A DNA stretch of 64,000 nucleotides from Actinoalloteichus_B caeruleus (lineage in GTDB: Bacteria > Actinomycetota > Actinomycetes > Mycobacteriales > Pseudonocardiaceae), in NCBI RefSeq assembly GCF_000718005.1, contig NZ_JODV01000007.1. One strand, written 5' to 3'. Of this stretch, positions 50,238-60,043 are shown piece by piece; the first letter of the stretch is position 1; each line of letters begins with the position of its first letter. Below the pieces are notes generated by a model. The model was not told the DNA's origin. It did no database searches and was given only the letters and a program-made list of their open reading frames with translations. A program made the translations under genes and the position numbers.

Positions 50238-52151
50238 CTAACCGATCCGGAGGCTGTCCACCACGCGCTCGCAGGCCTGGGCCACCCGCTCGGCCCCCTG
50301 GGGCGTGTACTGGCAGCCGACCGCGACCTGGAGCCTGCCGTCGAACAGGTGGTACCAGTCCACGGTCCGCCCGTCCGCCCGGTCCTGCCGGTAGTAGACG
50401 ACGTCCCGGCCGGCGTACTCCGCGTCCACGTCGAAACCGGCGAAGGTGGAACCACCGACCGACCCGTTCCGCTCCTCGTAGCTCTGACGCAGCTCGCTCG
50501 CCGCCCGCTCCCGGTCGGCGTCGCTGTCGTAGTCCAGCCGCCATTCCTGCACGACGACCAGGTCCGTGTCCTCGGCCGCGCCCTCCGGTCTGATCTGGAC
50601 CTTGCGCTGGGCGGCGTCGCCGCCGCTCTGCTCCCAGTCGGCCGGGTAGGCGAAGCGGTAGTCGTAGAGCGCGATCTCCCGGTCGCTCCGGGGGAGGACG
50701 AAGACCACCAGCGCCGCCGCGACCGCGAGGGCAGCGACGAGAGCACCGCCGAGGAGCCACCACCGGCGTTGGTCCCGCCGCCCGCGACCCTTCCCCACCG
50801 GCGGCGGACCGTGCGCGGGATGGGGTGGGGGGCCGACCACCGGACCGCCACCACGCGGCGGGAACGGACCGCCGGCGAGCGGGGCGGGGCCGGGCGGGCC
50901 GTAGTGCCCCGGGGGCGCCGCGACGGGGGGCCCGGCGGGCGGGAAACCCGGTGGAGGCGTGCCGCTCCCCGAGCGGACCGCCGGAGGCACGGGTGCCGCG
51001 ACCGGACCCCGGAGCCCCCGGGCCGGGGTTCCCGAGGGTGCCCGGACGGCGGCGACCCCGCTGGTCCGCTCCGGGTCGAGGGCCACCGCCCGCAGGGCGC
51101 CCCTCGCCACCACAGTCTCGGGCTGGTCGAGGGTGGTGGGCACCACTCCCACCCGCTCGTGCACCAGTCGCGCCACGAGCGGGATGCGGCTCGAACCGCC
51201 GACCAGGAAGACGGCGCCGAGTCGGCCAGGCTCCACTCCGGCGTCCCGGGCCGCCCGGCCCACCAGGTCCGCCGCCTCCGCGATCCTGTCGTGGATGAGC
51301 GCCTCCAGGTCGCTCCTGGTGACGAGCGCGTCGGCGAACGGCGGCGGGAGCGGGATGTCGGTGTAGCTGTGGCGGGACAACGTCTCCTTGGCGCCCCGCA
51401 CGTCCTGGAACAGCACCCGTCGACGGCGGCGGTCGGGGAGGTCACGTCCTCCGGTCAACTCCTGCCACCCGGCCGGGTCGACCGCCGAGGCGGTTCCACC
51501 CACGTGGTCGAGCAGCGCCTGGTCGATGTCGGCACCGCCGAATCCGGGGTTGCCGCGCGTCGCCAGCACCTCGAAACCCGTTCCGGCGCGGCGGACCACG
51601 CTGACGTCGACCGTCCCCCCACCGAGGTCGAGGACCGCGACCGGTTCGGCGGGTCCGTCCGCCGCCGCCTGCTCCGCCTGGAGGGTGCTGTGGAAGACCG
51701 CCGCCGCCACCGGTTCGGGCACCAGGACGAACTCGCGGGCCAGGCCGTGCGCGGCCTGCCGCAGCAGCCGGGTTCGCGTCGCGCCCCATTCGGCGGGGTG
51801 GGTGAGCACGAGGAGGTCGACGACGGCGCGGTCCGCGAGGTGCCTGGCCTCGTCCACCGCCCGTCGGAGGACGGCGTGGACCACGTTCGACACCGGCAGC
51901 ACCGTGGTGCCGAGCAGCAGCTCGCCCTCGTCGACCCGCCGTTTCGGGTAAGGCTCGTAGCGGGCGGGGTCGATCGCGGCCTGCCGCTCCGCCTCGGCGC
52001 CCACGAAGAGGGTCCCGTCCTCGGCCGCGAAGACGGCGGAGGGCATCAGGGGCTGTCCGTCGACCACGACGACCTGCGGCTCACGCCCGTCGACCGAGGC
52101 GACCACGCAGGTGCTGGACGTCCCGAAGTCGACCGCCACGCGCAAGCTCAC
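50238..52151 (-). CDS. Hsp70-like / type VII secretion-associated membrane fusion protein
   Basis: 637 residues. Residues 1-365 form an actin/Hsp70 nucleotide-binding domain: AVDFGTSSTCVV (phosphate 1), VLDLGGGTVDVSVV (phosphate 2), AVFLVGGSSRIPLVARL (adenosine motif). No peptide-binding domain follows. A Pro/Gly-rich linker (365-455), one membrane segment (about 461-485, LLGGALVAALAVAAALVVFVLP), and a C-terminal extracytoplasmic domain (YRFAYPADWEQSGGDAAQR, ending VAQACERVVDSLRIG) match the T7SS-associated Rv3446c type. GTG 52151 has GAGGGG at 7 nt. Sits where Rv3446c lies in ESX-4. Role unknown; possibly couples ATP binding to secretion. Confidence 0.82.
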   Translation of the reverse strand: MSLRVAVDFGTSSTCVVASVDGREPQVVVVDGQPLMPSAVFAAEDGTLFVGAEAERQAAIDPARYEPYPKRRVDEGELLLGTTVLPVSNVVHAVLRRAVDEARHLADRAVVDLLVLTHPAEWGATRTRLLRQAAHGLAREFVLVPEPVAAAVFHSTLQAEQAAADGPAEPVAVLDLGGGTVDVSVVRRAGTGFEVLATRGNPGFGGADIDQALLDHVGGTASAVDPAGWQELTGGRDLPDRRRRRVLFQDVRGAKETLSRHSYTDIPLPPPFADALVTRSDLEALIHDRIAEAADLVGRAARDAGVEPGRLGAVFLVGGSSRIPLVARLVHERVGVVPTTLDQPETVVARGALRAVALDPERTSGVAAVRAPSGTPARGLRGPVAAPVPPAVRSGSGTPPPGFPPAGPPVAAPPGHYGPPGPAPLAGGPFPPRGGGPVVGPPPHPAHGPPPVGKGRGRRDQRRWWLLGGALVAALAVAAALVVFVLPRSDREIALYDYRFAYPADWEQSGGDAAQRKVQIRPEGAAEDTDLVVVQEWRLDYDSDADRERAASELRQSYEERNGSVGGSTFAGFDVDAEYAGRDVVYYRQDRADGRTVDWYHLFDGRLQVAVGCQYTPQGAERVAQACERVVDSLRIG

Positions 52152-52353
52152 GTCAACGCCCCTCAAACCGGACCCCGCCGGCCGCCGGCACCGGCCCACC
52201 CGTCGGTCCGGGGCACCCGGCCACGACAGGCGATACCGACCGCCTCCCGACCTTCTTGGCAGTCAGGGTAGCCACCGTTCCGGGGGAGCCCGCGACACCG
52301 CTGGTCCCGGTCCGACGCGGTGACCGCACGGCGAGGGGCGCGCCCGGACGCGC

Positions 52354-52387
52354 GGGAGGGGGCCGTCCCACTCGACAGCCCCCTCCC
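52354..52387 (-). terminator. Terminator after eccC
   Basis: GGGAGGGGGC / GCCCCCTCCC, a perfect 10-bp stem with a 14-nt loop, 29 bp after the eccC stop. It separates eccC from the Hsp70-like operon. Confidence 0.75.
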
Positions 52388-52415
52388 CCGCTCGACGAGG
52401 AGCCGTGACGATTCG

Positions 52416-55400
52416 TCAGAAGTTCGGCTCCAGCCACGCGATCTGCATCAGCTGCTGGCCGACCCGCCGGCTGACGACGGTGCCCCGACCAGGTGGCATC
52501 GCGGTCGGCTTGATGTTGCCGAGGATGTTCGCCTCCTCCTTGGGCCCGCTCATGATGATGCCCGGCGTCGACACCTCCTTCATCTTGCCGATCACCGGCT
52601 CGAAGGAGGACCGCGAGCCGCCGGCGATGTTCCTGGCGGTGATCACGTGCAGACCGACGTCCTTGGCCTGGGGGATGAACTCGGCGAGCGGCTGGAGGGG
52701 GTTCGCCCCCTGCGGGGCCACCAACTCGTAGTCGTCGACGATGACGAACAGGTCGGGTCCCTTCCACCAGGACCGGTTCCGCAGTTCCTCCTGCGTCACG
52801 TTCGGGCCGGGCATCCGCTTGGCCAGCGAGTTCTTGATGTCGCCGACGTAGCCCTTCAGCTGGTTCGCCGACACCGCGTACTCCAGCAGGTGCGGTGTCT
52901 GGAGGAAACCGAGCATCGTGCGCCGGTAGTCGACCAGCAGGATCAGCGCCTCACGCGGCGTGTAGACCTTCGTGATGCCCTCGATGATCGTGCGCAGCAG
53001 GTTGGTCTTGCCCGACTCGCGCTCGCCGAAGGCCATGAAGTGCGGATCGGAGTCGAAGTCCAACGCGACCGGTGCGAGCTCGTTCTCGTCGACGCCGATG
53101 GGGACCAGTTTCTTGCCGGCCGGCATCTCCAGGCGGGGCATCTGCTCGATCGGCAGCCGCTCCGGGAGCAACCGCACCTTGGGTGCGTGCGGGCCGCGCC
53201 AGGCGCCCGACACCTTCGCCACCGCGTCGCCCACTCCGTTGGCGATGTCCTCCGAGTTCGACGAACCGTCGATCCTGGGGAGGCCGATGAGGAAGTGCAG
53301 CTTCTCCGGGGACAGGCCCCGCCCAGGCGCGCCCTGGGGCACGTTCACCGCGACCCGCCGGTCCACCTCGGACTCCGTCGGGTCACCGAGCCGGAGTTCG
53401 AACCGCGTCCCGAGCAGGTCCTTGAGCGCGGGTCGGATCTCGGCCCACCGGTTGGCGGTCAGCACCAGGTGCACGCCGTAGCTCAGGCCCTGCCCGGCGA
53501 GGTTCTGGACCTGCTTCTCCATCGGCTCGAACTCCGTCTTGAAGTTGAGCCAGCCGTCGATGACCAGGAAGACGTCGCCGAAGGGGTCCTCCTTGGCCTC
53601 GCCCCGGCGCTTGCGCACCCGGTAGTCGGCCATCGAGTCGACACCCAACCTGCCGAACAGGGCCTCCCGCTGCGCGATCAGCCCGCTGATCTCGGCGATG
53701 GTCCGTCGAACGGTGTCGGGATCGCGCCTGGCCGCCACCGCGCCGACGTGGGGCAGCCCGGAGAGGCTCTGCAACGTGCCACCACCGAAGTCGAGGCAGT
53801 AGAAGTTGGCCTCCTCCGGGGTGTGGGTCAACGCCATCGACATGATCAGCGTCCGCAGCGCCATCGACTTGCCGGTCTGCGGGCCACCCACGACCGCGGC
53901 ATGCCCCTTCGCGCCGGCGAGGTCCGCCCAGAGGAGGTCCCTGCGCTGTTCGAAGGGCTTGTCGACGAGGCCGATGGGCACCTGGAGCCGACCGTTGGCG
54001 AAGAAGCCGGCTGGGGAGAGCCCCCGGTCCTCGGCGGGCGCCAGCGGCGGCATGAGCAGGTCGAGCGGGGAGGACTCCCGCAGCGGCGGCAGCCACACCT
54101 CGTGCGCGGGCGGCCCCTGGCCGACGAGCCGGCTGATCAGCACGTCCAGCTCGCTGGGCTCGTTGGCCTCCTCCTCCTTCTTCTTCTGGGCCGGAGCCGG
54201 TTGGGCCGGTTTCTCCGGTTCCTTCGGGATCTCGACGTAGTCCGGGACGAACAGCTTCGGCCGCCGGTCGGCGGTGACCGGGGCCGAGGTCGGTCCGACC
54301 TGGACACCGGCCGGCCGGTACGGGCCGGAGACGTAGGAGGCCTTGAACCGGACCAGGCTCGTGGTGTCGAACTTCAGGTACCCGGAGCCGGGCACGGGCG
54401 GCAGCTCGTAGGCGTCGGGCACGCCGATCGCGGCCCGGGACTCCGAGGCGGAGAACGTCTTCAGACCGATCCGGTAGGACAGGAAGGTGTCCAGTCCGCG
54501 CAGTTTGCCCTCCTCCAGCCGCTGCGAGGCCAGCAGCATGTGGATCTGCAACGAACGGCCCACCCGGCCGATCTGGAGGAAGATGTCGATGAAGTCCGGT
54601 TTGGCGGTCAGCATCTCGGAGAACTCGTCGATGCAGATGAACAACGCCGGGAGCGGGTCGAGGTCGGCCCCGTTCTCCCGCGCCTTCTGGTAGTCCCAGA
54701 CGTTCTTGAAGTTCCCCTTGGCCAGGATCTCCTGCCGCCGGGACACCTCGCCGGAGATGGCGTCCTTCATCCGGTCCACCAGCGTGAGGTCACCGGAGAG
54801 GTTGGTGATCGTCGCGGCGACGTGGGGGGCCTTGTCCAGGCCGAGGAACGTCGCGCCGCCCTTGAAGTCGACGAGGATCATGTTCAACGCGGTCGACGAG
54901 TGCGTGGCCAGCAGGCCGAGCACCAGGGTCCGCAGGAACTCCGACTTGCCGGACCCGGTCGCGCCGATGCACAGCCCGTGCGGGCCCATCCCGCCGACGG
55001 CGGCCTCCTTGATGTCCAGCTCGACGAGCTGGCCATGCTCCCCGACACCGAAGGCGACCTTGTAGCGGTCGCGGACGGGACGGGGTCGCCAGGCCTCCTG
55101 GACGTCGAAGGTCATCTCGTCGCCGGCGATACCGGCCATCTCCAGCACGCCCGGGTTGGACAGCAGCGGCTCCTCCTCGCTCTGCTCCTGCGAGGCCGCG
55201 CCGAGCCGGTAGGGGGACAGCTTGCGGGACAGGGCCTCCGCCTCGGCGAGGCTCAGGTCGTCCGGCGAGCCGAACCACTCCACCCCGCTCGCGCTCCGCG
55301 CGCCGACCCGCTTCTCGTCGACGACGAGGCGGAGTCCCCGCCGCGCGGTGAGTTTGCCCAGGGAGTTGGAGAGGTCGAGGAGCGTGACGCCCATCAGCCC

Positions 55401-56405
55401 CTCCTCCATGAGGATGTACTCCTCACGGGTGACCTCGCCCTCGTCGATGACGATGACGATGTGCGGCTGGTCCGGCTGCGGCGGCGCGTTCCGGCTGAAC
55501 CGCTGCCGGTCCCGCAGGTGGTCGGCGAGGAACGACTCGACCTGGCCGAGGGAGCCGGCCATCATCCGCAGCGAGCCGATGCCGTCGTTGATCGTGGGGT
55601 GCTGGACGTGGGGCAGCCACTTGGCCCACTCCCACTCCTGCTTCGCCCGGCCCGAGGTGACGACGGCGATGAGCACGTCCTCGGGGGTGTGGAAGGTGGC
55701 GAGCTGGGAGATCATCGCCCGTGCCAACGCCCGGCCGTGCTTGGCCTCCCCCTCGATCCCCACCGCGGCGAAGCCCCGCAGCGCGATCACGATGGGCAGG
55801 TCGGGCACGATCGAGTGCGCCCGGACGAACCGGCGGAGCGCGAGGGTGGTCAACGGCTCCAGCTCGTCGACCGGCCCGGTCTGCGGCGGGACCAACCTGG
55901 TGTCGAGCCGCTGCGAACCCCGGCCCACCCGGAGGTGGCAGAAGTCGGAGTCGTTCTGCCGCCGTTCCCACATGCGGCGGCTGGTGGCCATCGACCACAA
56001 CGCCTGCGGGTCCGGGTGGTGCCACTCGCGGGAGGCCCGCTGCTCGGCGACGGCCTCGCGCGCCCGGTCCCGCATCTGGCCGAGGTACCGCAGGTAGTCC
56101 TTGCGGTCCTCGTCCATCTCGGCCTTCTTCTGGGCGTTGCCCTTGCCACCACCGCCGACCATCATCCCGATGGTCGAGATGAGGAACATGCCGCCGAACA
56201 TGAGCATCATCGGGTTGCGGCGCATGGTGAACATCAGCGCCATCATCCCGATCGACGCCACGATCATGATCACCGGAAGCAGCTTCTGGATGATGTTGCC
56301 GGGTATCGGCCTCGGCACCTCGGGCGGTGGTTCGAGATGCACCTCACCACCGGGCGGCCGGGGGGCGGACAGCCGCGGCGACCGCTTGAACTTCAGCGTG
56401 CTCAC
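52416..56405 (-). CDS. eccC: Type VII secretion ATPase EccC (ESX-4 type, single polypeptide)
   Basis: 1329 residues. Two membrane helices near 41-60 and 66-84 (KLLPVIMIVASIGMMALMFT and MFGGMFLISTIGMMVG), then three FtsK/SpoIIIE ATPase domains. Walker A motifs: GATGSGKS (about 485), GGPQTGKS (about 841), GERESGKT (about 1130). Walker B: LFICIDEFSEM in domain 1 has the catalytic Glu; VFLVIDGW in domain 2 and LFVIVDDYE in domain 3 do not. So domain 1 is the likely motor, the others bind substrate and regulate. GTG 56405. Divergent from eccD. As in ESX-4 (Rv3447c), the protein is not split. Confidence 0.96.
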   Translation of the reverse strand: MSTLKFKRSPRLSAPRPPGGEVHLEPPPEVPRPIPGNIIQKLLPVIMIVASIGMMALMFTMRRNPMMLMFGGMFLISTIGMMVGGGGKGNAQKKAEMDEDRKDYLRYLGQMRDRAREAVAEQRASREWHHPDPQALWSMATSRRMWERRQNDSDFCHLRVGRGSQRLDTRLVPPQTGPVDELEPLTTLALRRFVRAHSIVPDLPIVIALRGFAAVGIEGEAKHGRALARAMISQLATFHTPEDVLIAVVTSGRAKQEWEWAKWLPHVQHPTINDGIGSLRMMAGSLGQVESFLADHLRDRQRFSRNAPPQPDQPHIVIVIDEGEVTREEYILMEEGLMGVTLLDLSNSLGKLTARRGLRLVVDEKRVGARSASGVEWFGSPDDLSLAEAEALSRKLSPYRLGAASQEQSEEEPLLSNPGVLEMAGIAGDEMTFDVQEAWRPRPVRDRYKVAFGVGEHGQLVELDIKEAAVGGMGPHGLCIGATGSGKSEFLRTLVLGLLATHSSTALNMILVDFKGGATFLGLDKAPHVAATITNLSGDLTLVDRMKDAISGEVSRRQEILAKGNFKNVWDYQKARENGADLDPLPALFICIDEFSEMLTAKPDFIDIFLQIGRVGRSLQIHMLLASQRLEEGKLRGLDTFLSYRIGLKTFSASESRAAIGVPDAYELPPVPGSGYLKFDTTSLVRFKASYVSGPYRPAGVQVGPTSAPVTADRRPKLFVPDYVEIPKEPEKPAQPAPAQKKKEEEANEPSELDVLISRLVGQGPPAHEVWLPPLRESSPLDLLMPPLAPAEDRGLSPAGFFANGRLQVPIGLVDKPFEQRRDLLWADLAGAKGHAAVVGGPQTGKSMALRTLIMSMALTHTPEEANFYCLDFGGGTLQSLSGLPHVGAVAARRDPDTVRRTIAEISGLIAQREALFGRLGVDSMADYRVRKRRGEAKEDPFGDVFLVIDGWLNFKTEFEPMEKQVQNLAGQGLSYGVHLVLTANRWAEIRPALKDLLGTRFELRLGDPTESEVDRRVAVNVPQGAPGRGLSPEKLHFLIGLPRIDGSSNSEDIANGVGDAVAKVSGAWRGPHAPKVRLLPERLPIEQMPRLEMPAGKKLVPIGVDENELAPVALDFDSDPHFMAFGERESGKTNLLRTIIEGITKVYTPREALILLVDYRRTMLGFLQTPHLLEYAVSANQLKGYVGDIKNSLAKRMPGPNVTQEELRNRSWWKGPDLFVIVDDYELVAPQGANPLQPLAEFIPQAKDVGLHVITARNIAGGSRSSFEPVIGKMKEVSTPGIIMSGPKEEANILGNIKPTAMPPGRGTVVSRRVGQQLMQIAWLEPNF

Positions 56406-56699
56406 CGAACAGGCACCTCTCGCACTCGACATCACGGGACGGTCGGCGGACGTCGGCGACGCGGTGGCGGTTCACGCTCGGGTCCGGGGGAGTCCGCTGA
56501 TTTTCCCGTTCCCGAGGCATTCCGGCCGACGTTCTGGTTCGGTTACGCCAAACCCACGGACTCGCCCAACTCGGTGCGGCCATACTAAGGGCGCTCACCG
56601 CGACGGCGGGACGGATTCGGTGAACCCGGTCCACGGGGACGCCCGCCCGCCACGGGGGCGGCCCGAGAAGCAACCGACGACATGACATTAGGGGGCGCA
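56406..56699. other. eccC/eccD divergent intergenic region
   Basis: 294 bp. No gene. A CATACTAAG patch at 56581 resembles a -10 on either strand (TAGTAT on minus), but no matching -35 was found. Expected to contain both promoters. Confidence 0.4.
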
Positions 56700-58088
56700 G
56701 TGGCGACCGGTACGACGGTGTTCAGCCGAGTGACGGTGGTTGCGCCGAAGACACGCATCGACCTCGCTCTGCCCGCCGACGTCGCAGTGGCCGACCTGCT
56801 TCCGATGCTGCTGGAGATGTCCAAGGAGGCCACTCCGGACGGCGGCGCCCGGCATGGCGGCTGGTGCCTGGCGAAGATGGGTGAGGGGCCGCTCGACCCG
56901 AGCAGGACACTGGCCTCCCTCGGGGTGCTGGACGGCGAGATCGTGCAACTGCGCCGCCGCTCGGAGAACCCGCCACCACCGCTGTACGACGACGTGGTCG
57001 ACGCGATCTCCGACTCCGACCCGCTCAGTTTCCGGCCGTGGACCAAGGAGACCGCCCACCGCCTGGGCCACATCGCGGGAGTGCTGGCGCTGGTGGTCGC
57101 GGCCGTCGCGCTGTTCGTCTCGGGTCGGAGCCTCGGGTCGGCGATCACGGCCACGGTCACCGCGGTGGTCGCCGTCGCGGCCGGCGCGGTGGTCACCCGC
57201 GCGTACCGGGCACCGAGGACCGGCCTGCTGATCGCCGCCGCCGGCGGGCTCCCGATGGCTTTCGTCGGCGGGCTGTACCTGGTTCCCGGCGGTGAGCTCG
57301 CACCGTCGTTCCTGCTCGGGTCCGCGCTCGTCACCGTCTTCGCGTCGGCGAGCGTGATGTTGTTGGGCCAGGGCGTCGTCGTCTTCGTCGCCGCCGGGGC
57401 CGCCGGCGCGCTGGGCGCGCTGACCTTCCTGGTGGGCACCTTCGTCGACCACCCCCCGTCGGGGATCGCGGCCGGGGCGGCCGCCGTCTCGCTCGCCGCG
57501 CTGTCCATCCTGCCCCGGCTCACGATCTACCTGGCGAAGCTGCCCCTCCCCCAGGTCCCCGGTAGCGCCGAGGACCTCAAGGAGGACACCGGCTTCCCGG
57601 ACTACGCGATCATCGAGCAGCGCTCGGGACTGGCGCACGAGTACATGACCGGCATGATCATCGGGTGCGGCGTGGTCGCCGCGATCGGTGCGGTGATCGC
57701 GGCCGGGTCGGACAACTTCTGGGGTCCGGTGCTCGGGGTCGTCGTCTCGATCGTCCTGCTGCTGCGTTCCCGCACCTACGCCAACGGGACGCAGGCGATC
57801 GCGCTGCTGATGTGCGGCATGCTCACCGCGGCCGGCCTCGTGGTGGGGTGGATGACCGCGACCGACGACCAGCTGGTGATGCTGTTGGGCGTCTTCGGGA
57901 CGCTCATGGTGTTGGCGGTGGCCGCGTTCGTCCTCGGGGTGGTGTTCCCCGACCAGAAGTTCTCGCCGGTGCTCCGCCGGTCGGTCGACATCTTCGAGGC
58001 CGTGATGATCGCGGCGGTCATCCCGGTGGCGCTGGCCGTGATGGAGCTGTACACGACCTTCCGCCAGTTGATCCAGATCGAGTGGTGA
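56700..58088 (+). CDS. eccD: Type VII secretion membrane channel component EccD
   Basis: About 462 residues. N-terminal ubiquitin-like domain (VFSRVTVVAPKTRIDLALP, LGVLDGEIVQLRRRSENPP), then about eleven membrane helices from residue 125 on (for example GHIAGVLALVVAAVALFVSG and SALVTVFASASVMLLGQGVV). A cytoplasmic loop KLPLPQVPGSAEDLKED is typical of EccD. Forms the core of the secretion pore. GTG 56700 is preferred for its AGGGGG and homologous start; ATG 56682 would add six residues. Followed closely by mycP (31 bp). Confidence 0.95.
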   Translation: MATGTTVFSRVTVVAPKTRIDLALPADVAVADLLPMLLEMSKEATPDGGARHGGWCLAKMGEGPLDPSRTLASLGVLDGEIVQLRRRSENPPPPLYDDVVDAISDSDPLSFRPWTKETAHRLGHIAGVLALVVAAVALFVSGRSLGSAITATVTAVVAVAAGAVVTRAYRAPRTGLLIAAAGGLPMAFVGGLYLVPGGELAPSFLLGSALVTVFASASVMLLGQGVVVFVAAGAAGALGALTFLVGTFVDHPPSGIAAGAAAVSLAALSILPRLTIYLAKLPLPQVPGSAEDLKEDTGFPDYAIIEQRSGLAHEYMTGMIIGCGVVAAIGAVIAAGSDNFWGPVLGVVVSIVLLLRSRTYANGTQAIALLMCGMLTAAGLVVGWMTATDDQLVMLLGVFGTLMVLAVAAFVLGVVFPDQKFSPVLRRSVDIFEAVMIAAVIPVALAVMELYTTFRQLIQIEW

Positions 58089-58119
58089 CGGCCGCGACTC
58101 CGACGGGAGGGCATCGCGG

Positions 58120-59811
58120 GTGCGGCGAAAGGACATGACGATGGCTGCCAGCCGACGTTCGGGTGGCGCGGTCCGGCGGCTCGCCGCGGGGGCGACGGTC
58201 GCGGTGGTGACGCTCGTCGGCCCGAGCCTGAGCGCCGCTCCGGCGCTGACGGGCGTCGCGGTGGCGCAGGAGGACCAGCAGGACGAGGGGAGTCCCGAGG
58301 ACCCCGGTCAGGGCGGCGGGGGCGAGGACCTCGGCGACCAGGGGGACCCCGGCGCGGAGGACGGGGCTGGCGCGGAGGACGGGGCTGACCCGGAGGACGG
58401 GGCTGACCCGGAGTCCCCCGAGGGCGACGCCCCGGGGGACGAGACCGCCGACGACCCCGACCGCCCGAGGTCCGAGGCCGACCGGCGGCTCAACGGCAAC
58501 GTCCCGACGTTCCCCGACGTCGATCCCGCCGCGCCACCCGGCGTGCCGCCCACCGGCGGTGACTGGGCGTTGTTCGAGCACCGCACGGCCTGCATCACCC
58601 CGGGCGCGAGCACGAGCGGGTCGCTGCCACCGCAGTCCTGGGCGCACGACTACCTGCGGTTCGACGAGCTGGCCCGGATGGGCGCGACCGGGTCAGGGCA
58701 GCGGGTCGCCGTCGTCGACACCGGGGTGAACCGGCACCCGTCCTTCGGTGACCGGCTCAGCGGGGCGGGCGACTACATCGACGGTCGGGACGGCCGGGAC
58801 GGGACCTTCGACTGCGAGGGGCACGGGACGATCGTCGCCGGACTGATCGGGGCGGCTCCCTTCGGCAACGACTCCCGGTTCCGGGGCATCGCCCCGGGGG
58901 TGGAGCTCGTCGGCATCCGCAATGTCTCCAACTACTACCAGACCGCCGACGACGAGATCCCCGAGGAGGAGAAGGTCGCCGGCGCCGGCAACACCGACAT
59001 CATGGCGCGGGCCATCGTGCAGGCGGCGAACCAGGGCGTGGACGTGATCAACCTCTCCCAGTCCTCCTGCCAGCCCATCACCGACGTCGAGTCCCCCTAC
59101 GTCCAGCGGCTGCACGCGGCCGTCAAGTACGCGGTCCACGAGCGGGACGTCGTGGTGGTCGCCGCCTCCGGCAACGGGGCGGACGGCTGCTCCACGAACA
59201 CCGCCGACAACGTCACCCACATGACGCTGCCCGGCGCGTTCCCCGAGGTGCTGGCCGTGGGTGCCACCGACCGCACTGGCGCGCTGGCCGAGTTCTCGGT
59301 GCAGGGCTGGTGGGTCGACATCGCGGCACCGGGCACCGAGGTCACCTCGGTGGATCCCGCGCCGGGTGGCGAGGGCCTGGCCAACATGCTCGACATCCAG
59401 GGCAACGGCCTCGAACCCATCCAGGGGACCAGCTTCGCCGCCCCCTACGTCGCCGGCACCGCCGCGCTGGTGCGCGAGCGTTTCCCCAACCTGTCGGCGA
59501 CGCAGGTCGTGGACCGCATCAAGCGGACCGCGCAACAGACCGGCGGGGTCAACGGCGTCGCCTTCGGGTGGGGGACCGGGGTGGTGGACCCGGTGGCCGC
59601 GCTGACGCGCACTCTCCCGGAGGAGGAGCCGAGGGCGGACGCCCTGTTCCACGGCGGTGTCCACCACCTGGAGGAACGGGACTGGACCCCGACCATCGTC
59701 GCCGTGGCCGGCGCCGGCGGCGGGATCGGGCTGCTCCTGCTGACCGTCTTCATCACCAGGACGCTGCGCCACACCCGGGAACGGGACCGCCAGCTCGCCG
59801 AGGACGGCTGA
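58120..59811 (+). CDS. mycP: Mycosin MycP (type VII secretion subtilisin-like protease)
   Basis: 563 residues. N-terminal signal region (RRLAAGATVAVVTLVG), an acidic repeat segment (GAEDGAGAEDGADPEDGADP), subtilase domain with triad Asp in VAVVDTGVN (about 199), His in CEGHGTIVAG (about 234) and Ser in GTSFAAPYVAG (about 438). The oxyanion Asn is in AASGNGADG. The C-terminal membrane anchor is IVAVAGAGGGIGLLLLTVFI with a short basic tail. Stabilises or processes ESX complexes. GTG 58120 has GGGAGG at 9 nt; ATG 58135 is possible. Last ESX gene; eccB is not beside it. Confidence 0.94.
   Translation: MRRKDMTMAASRRSGGAVRRLAAGATVAVVTLVGPSLSAAPALTGVAVAQEDQQDEGSPEDPGQGGGGEDLGDQGDPGAEDGAGAEDGADPEDGADPESPEGDAPGDETADDPDRPRSEADRRLNGNVPTFPDVDPAAPPGVPPTGGDWALFEHRTACITPGASTSGSLPPQSWAHDYLRFDELARMGATGSGQRVAVVDTGVNRHPSFGDRLSGAGDYIDGRDGRDGTFDCEGHGTIVAGLIGAAPFGNDSRFRGIAPGVELVGIRNVSNYYQTADDEIPEEEKVAGAGNTDIMARAIVQAANQGVDVINLSQSSCQPITDVESPYVQRLHAAVKYAVHERDVVVVAASGNGADGCSTNTADNVTHMTLPGAFPEVLAVGATDRTGALAEFSVQGWWVDIAAPGTEVTSVDPAPGGEGLANMLDIQGNGLEPIQGTSFAAPYVAGTAALVRERFPNLSATQVVDRIKRTAQQTGGVNGVAFGWGTGVVDPVAALTRTLPEEEPRADALFHGGVHHLEERDWTPTIVAVAGAGGGIGLLLLTVFITRTLRHTRERDRQLAEDG
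58345..58412 (+). repeat. Imperfect ~18-bp repeats in the mycP acidic region
   Basis: GGCGCGGAGGACGGGGCT-type units occur in tandem with small changes (GCGGAGGACGGGGCTG, then CCGGAGGACGGGGCTG twice), encoding (G/A)(A/P)EDGA repeats in the mature N-terminal extension. Unit length is a multiple of three, so changes keep frame. Confidence 0.7.
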
Positions 59812-59821
59812 GGGAGCGGGT

Positions 59822-59838
59822 CCACCGCGCCGCGGTGG
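59822..59838 (+). terminator. Hairpin after mycP
   Basis: CCACCGC-GCC-GCGGTGG, a perfect 7-bp stem with a 3-nt loop, 10 nt after the stop codon. The next gene is convergent. Confidence 0.5.
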
Positions 59839-60043
59839 GATCGACGCCGGGCACGGACGCCCACCCGGTCCCGCACCCGGCGACTGGGCGCCCGCCCCCT
59901 GGCATGGACGTCGTGCCGCGTCCCGACCTCAGGCTCACGGCTCACGCTCCTGGCCGGGCGGGCACCGGTACGACCGCCTGGTCGGTCACCCGGCGAACGA
60001 CGGGCGGTGGCCCCTCGGGACGTCAGCCGGTGCGCCGCGAGTG

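Noticed and set aside
52320..56588. A 1422-codon open frame opposite eccC on the plus strand
   Set aside because: It is the antisense shadow of a high-GC gene; the minus strand encodes a complete EccC with all ATPase motifs.
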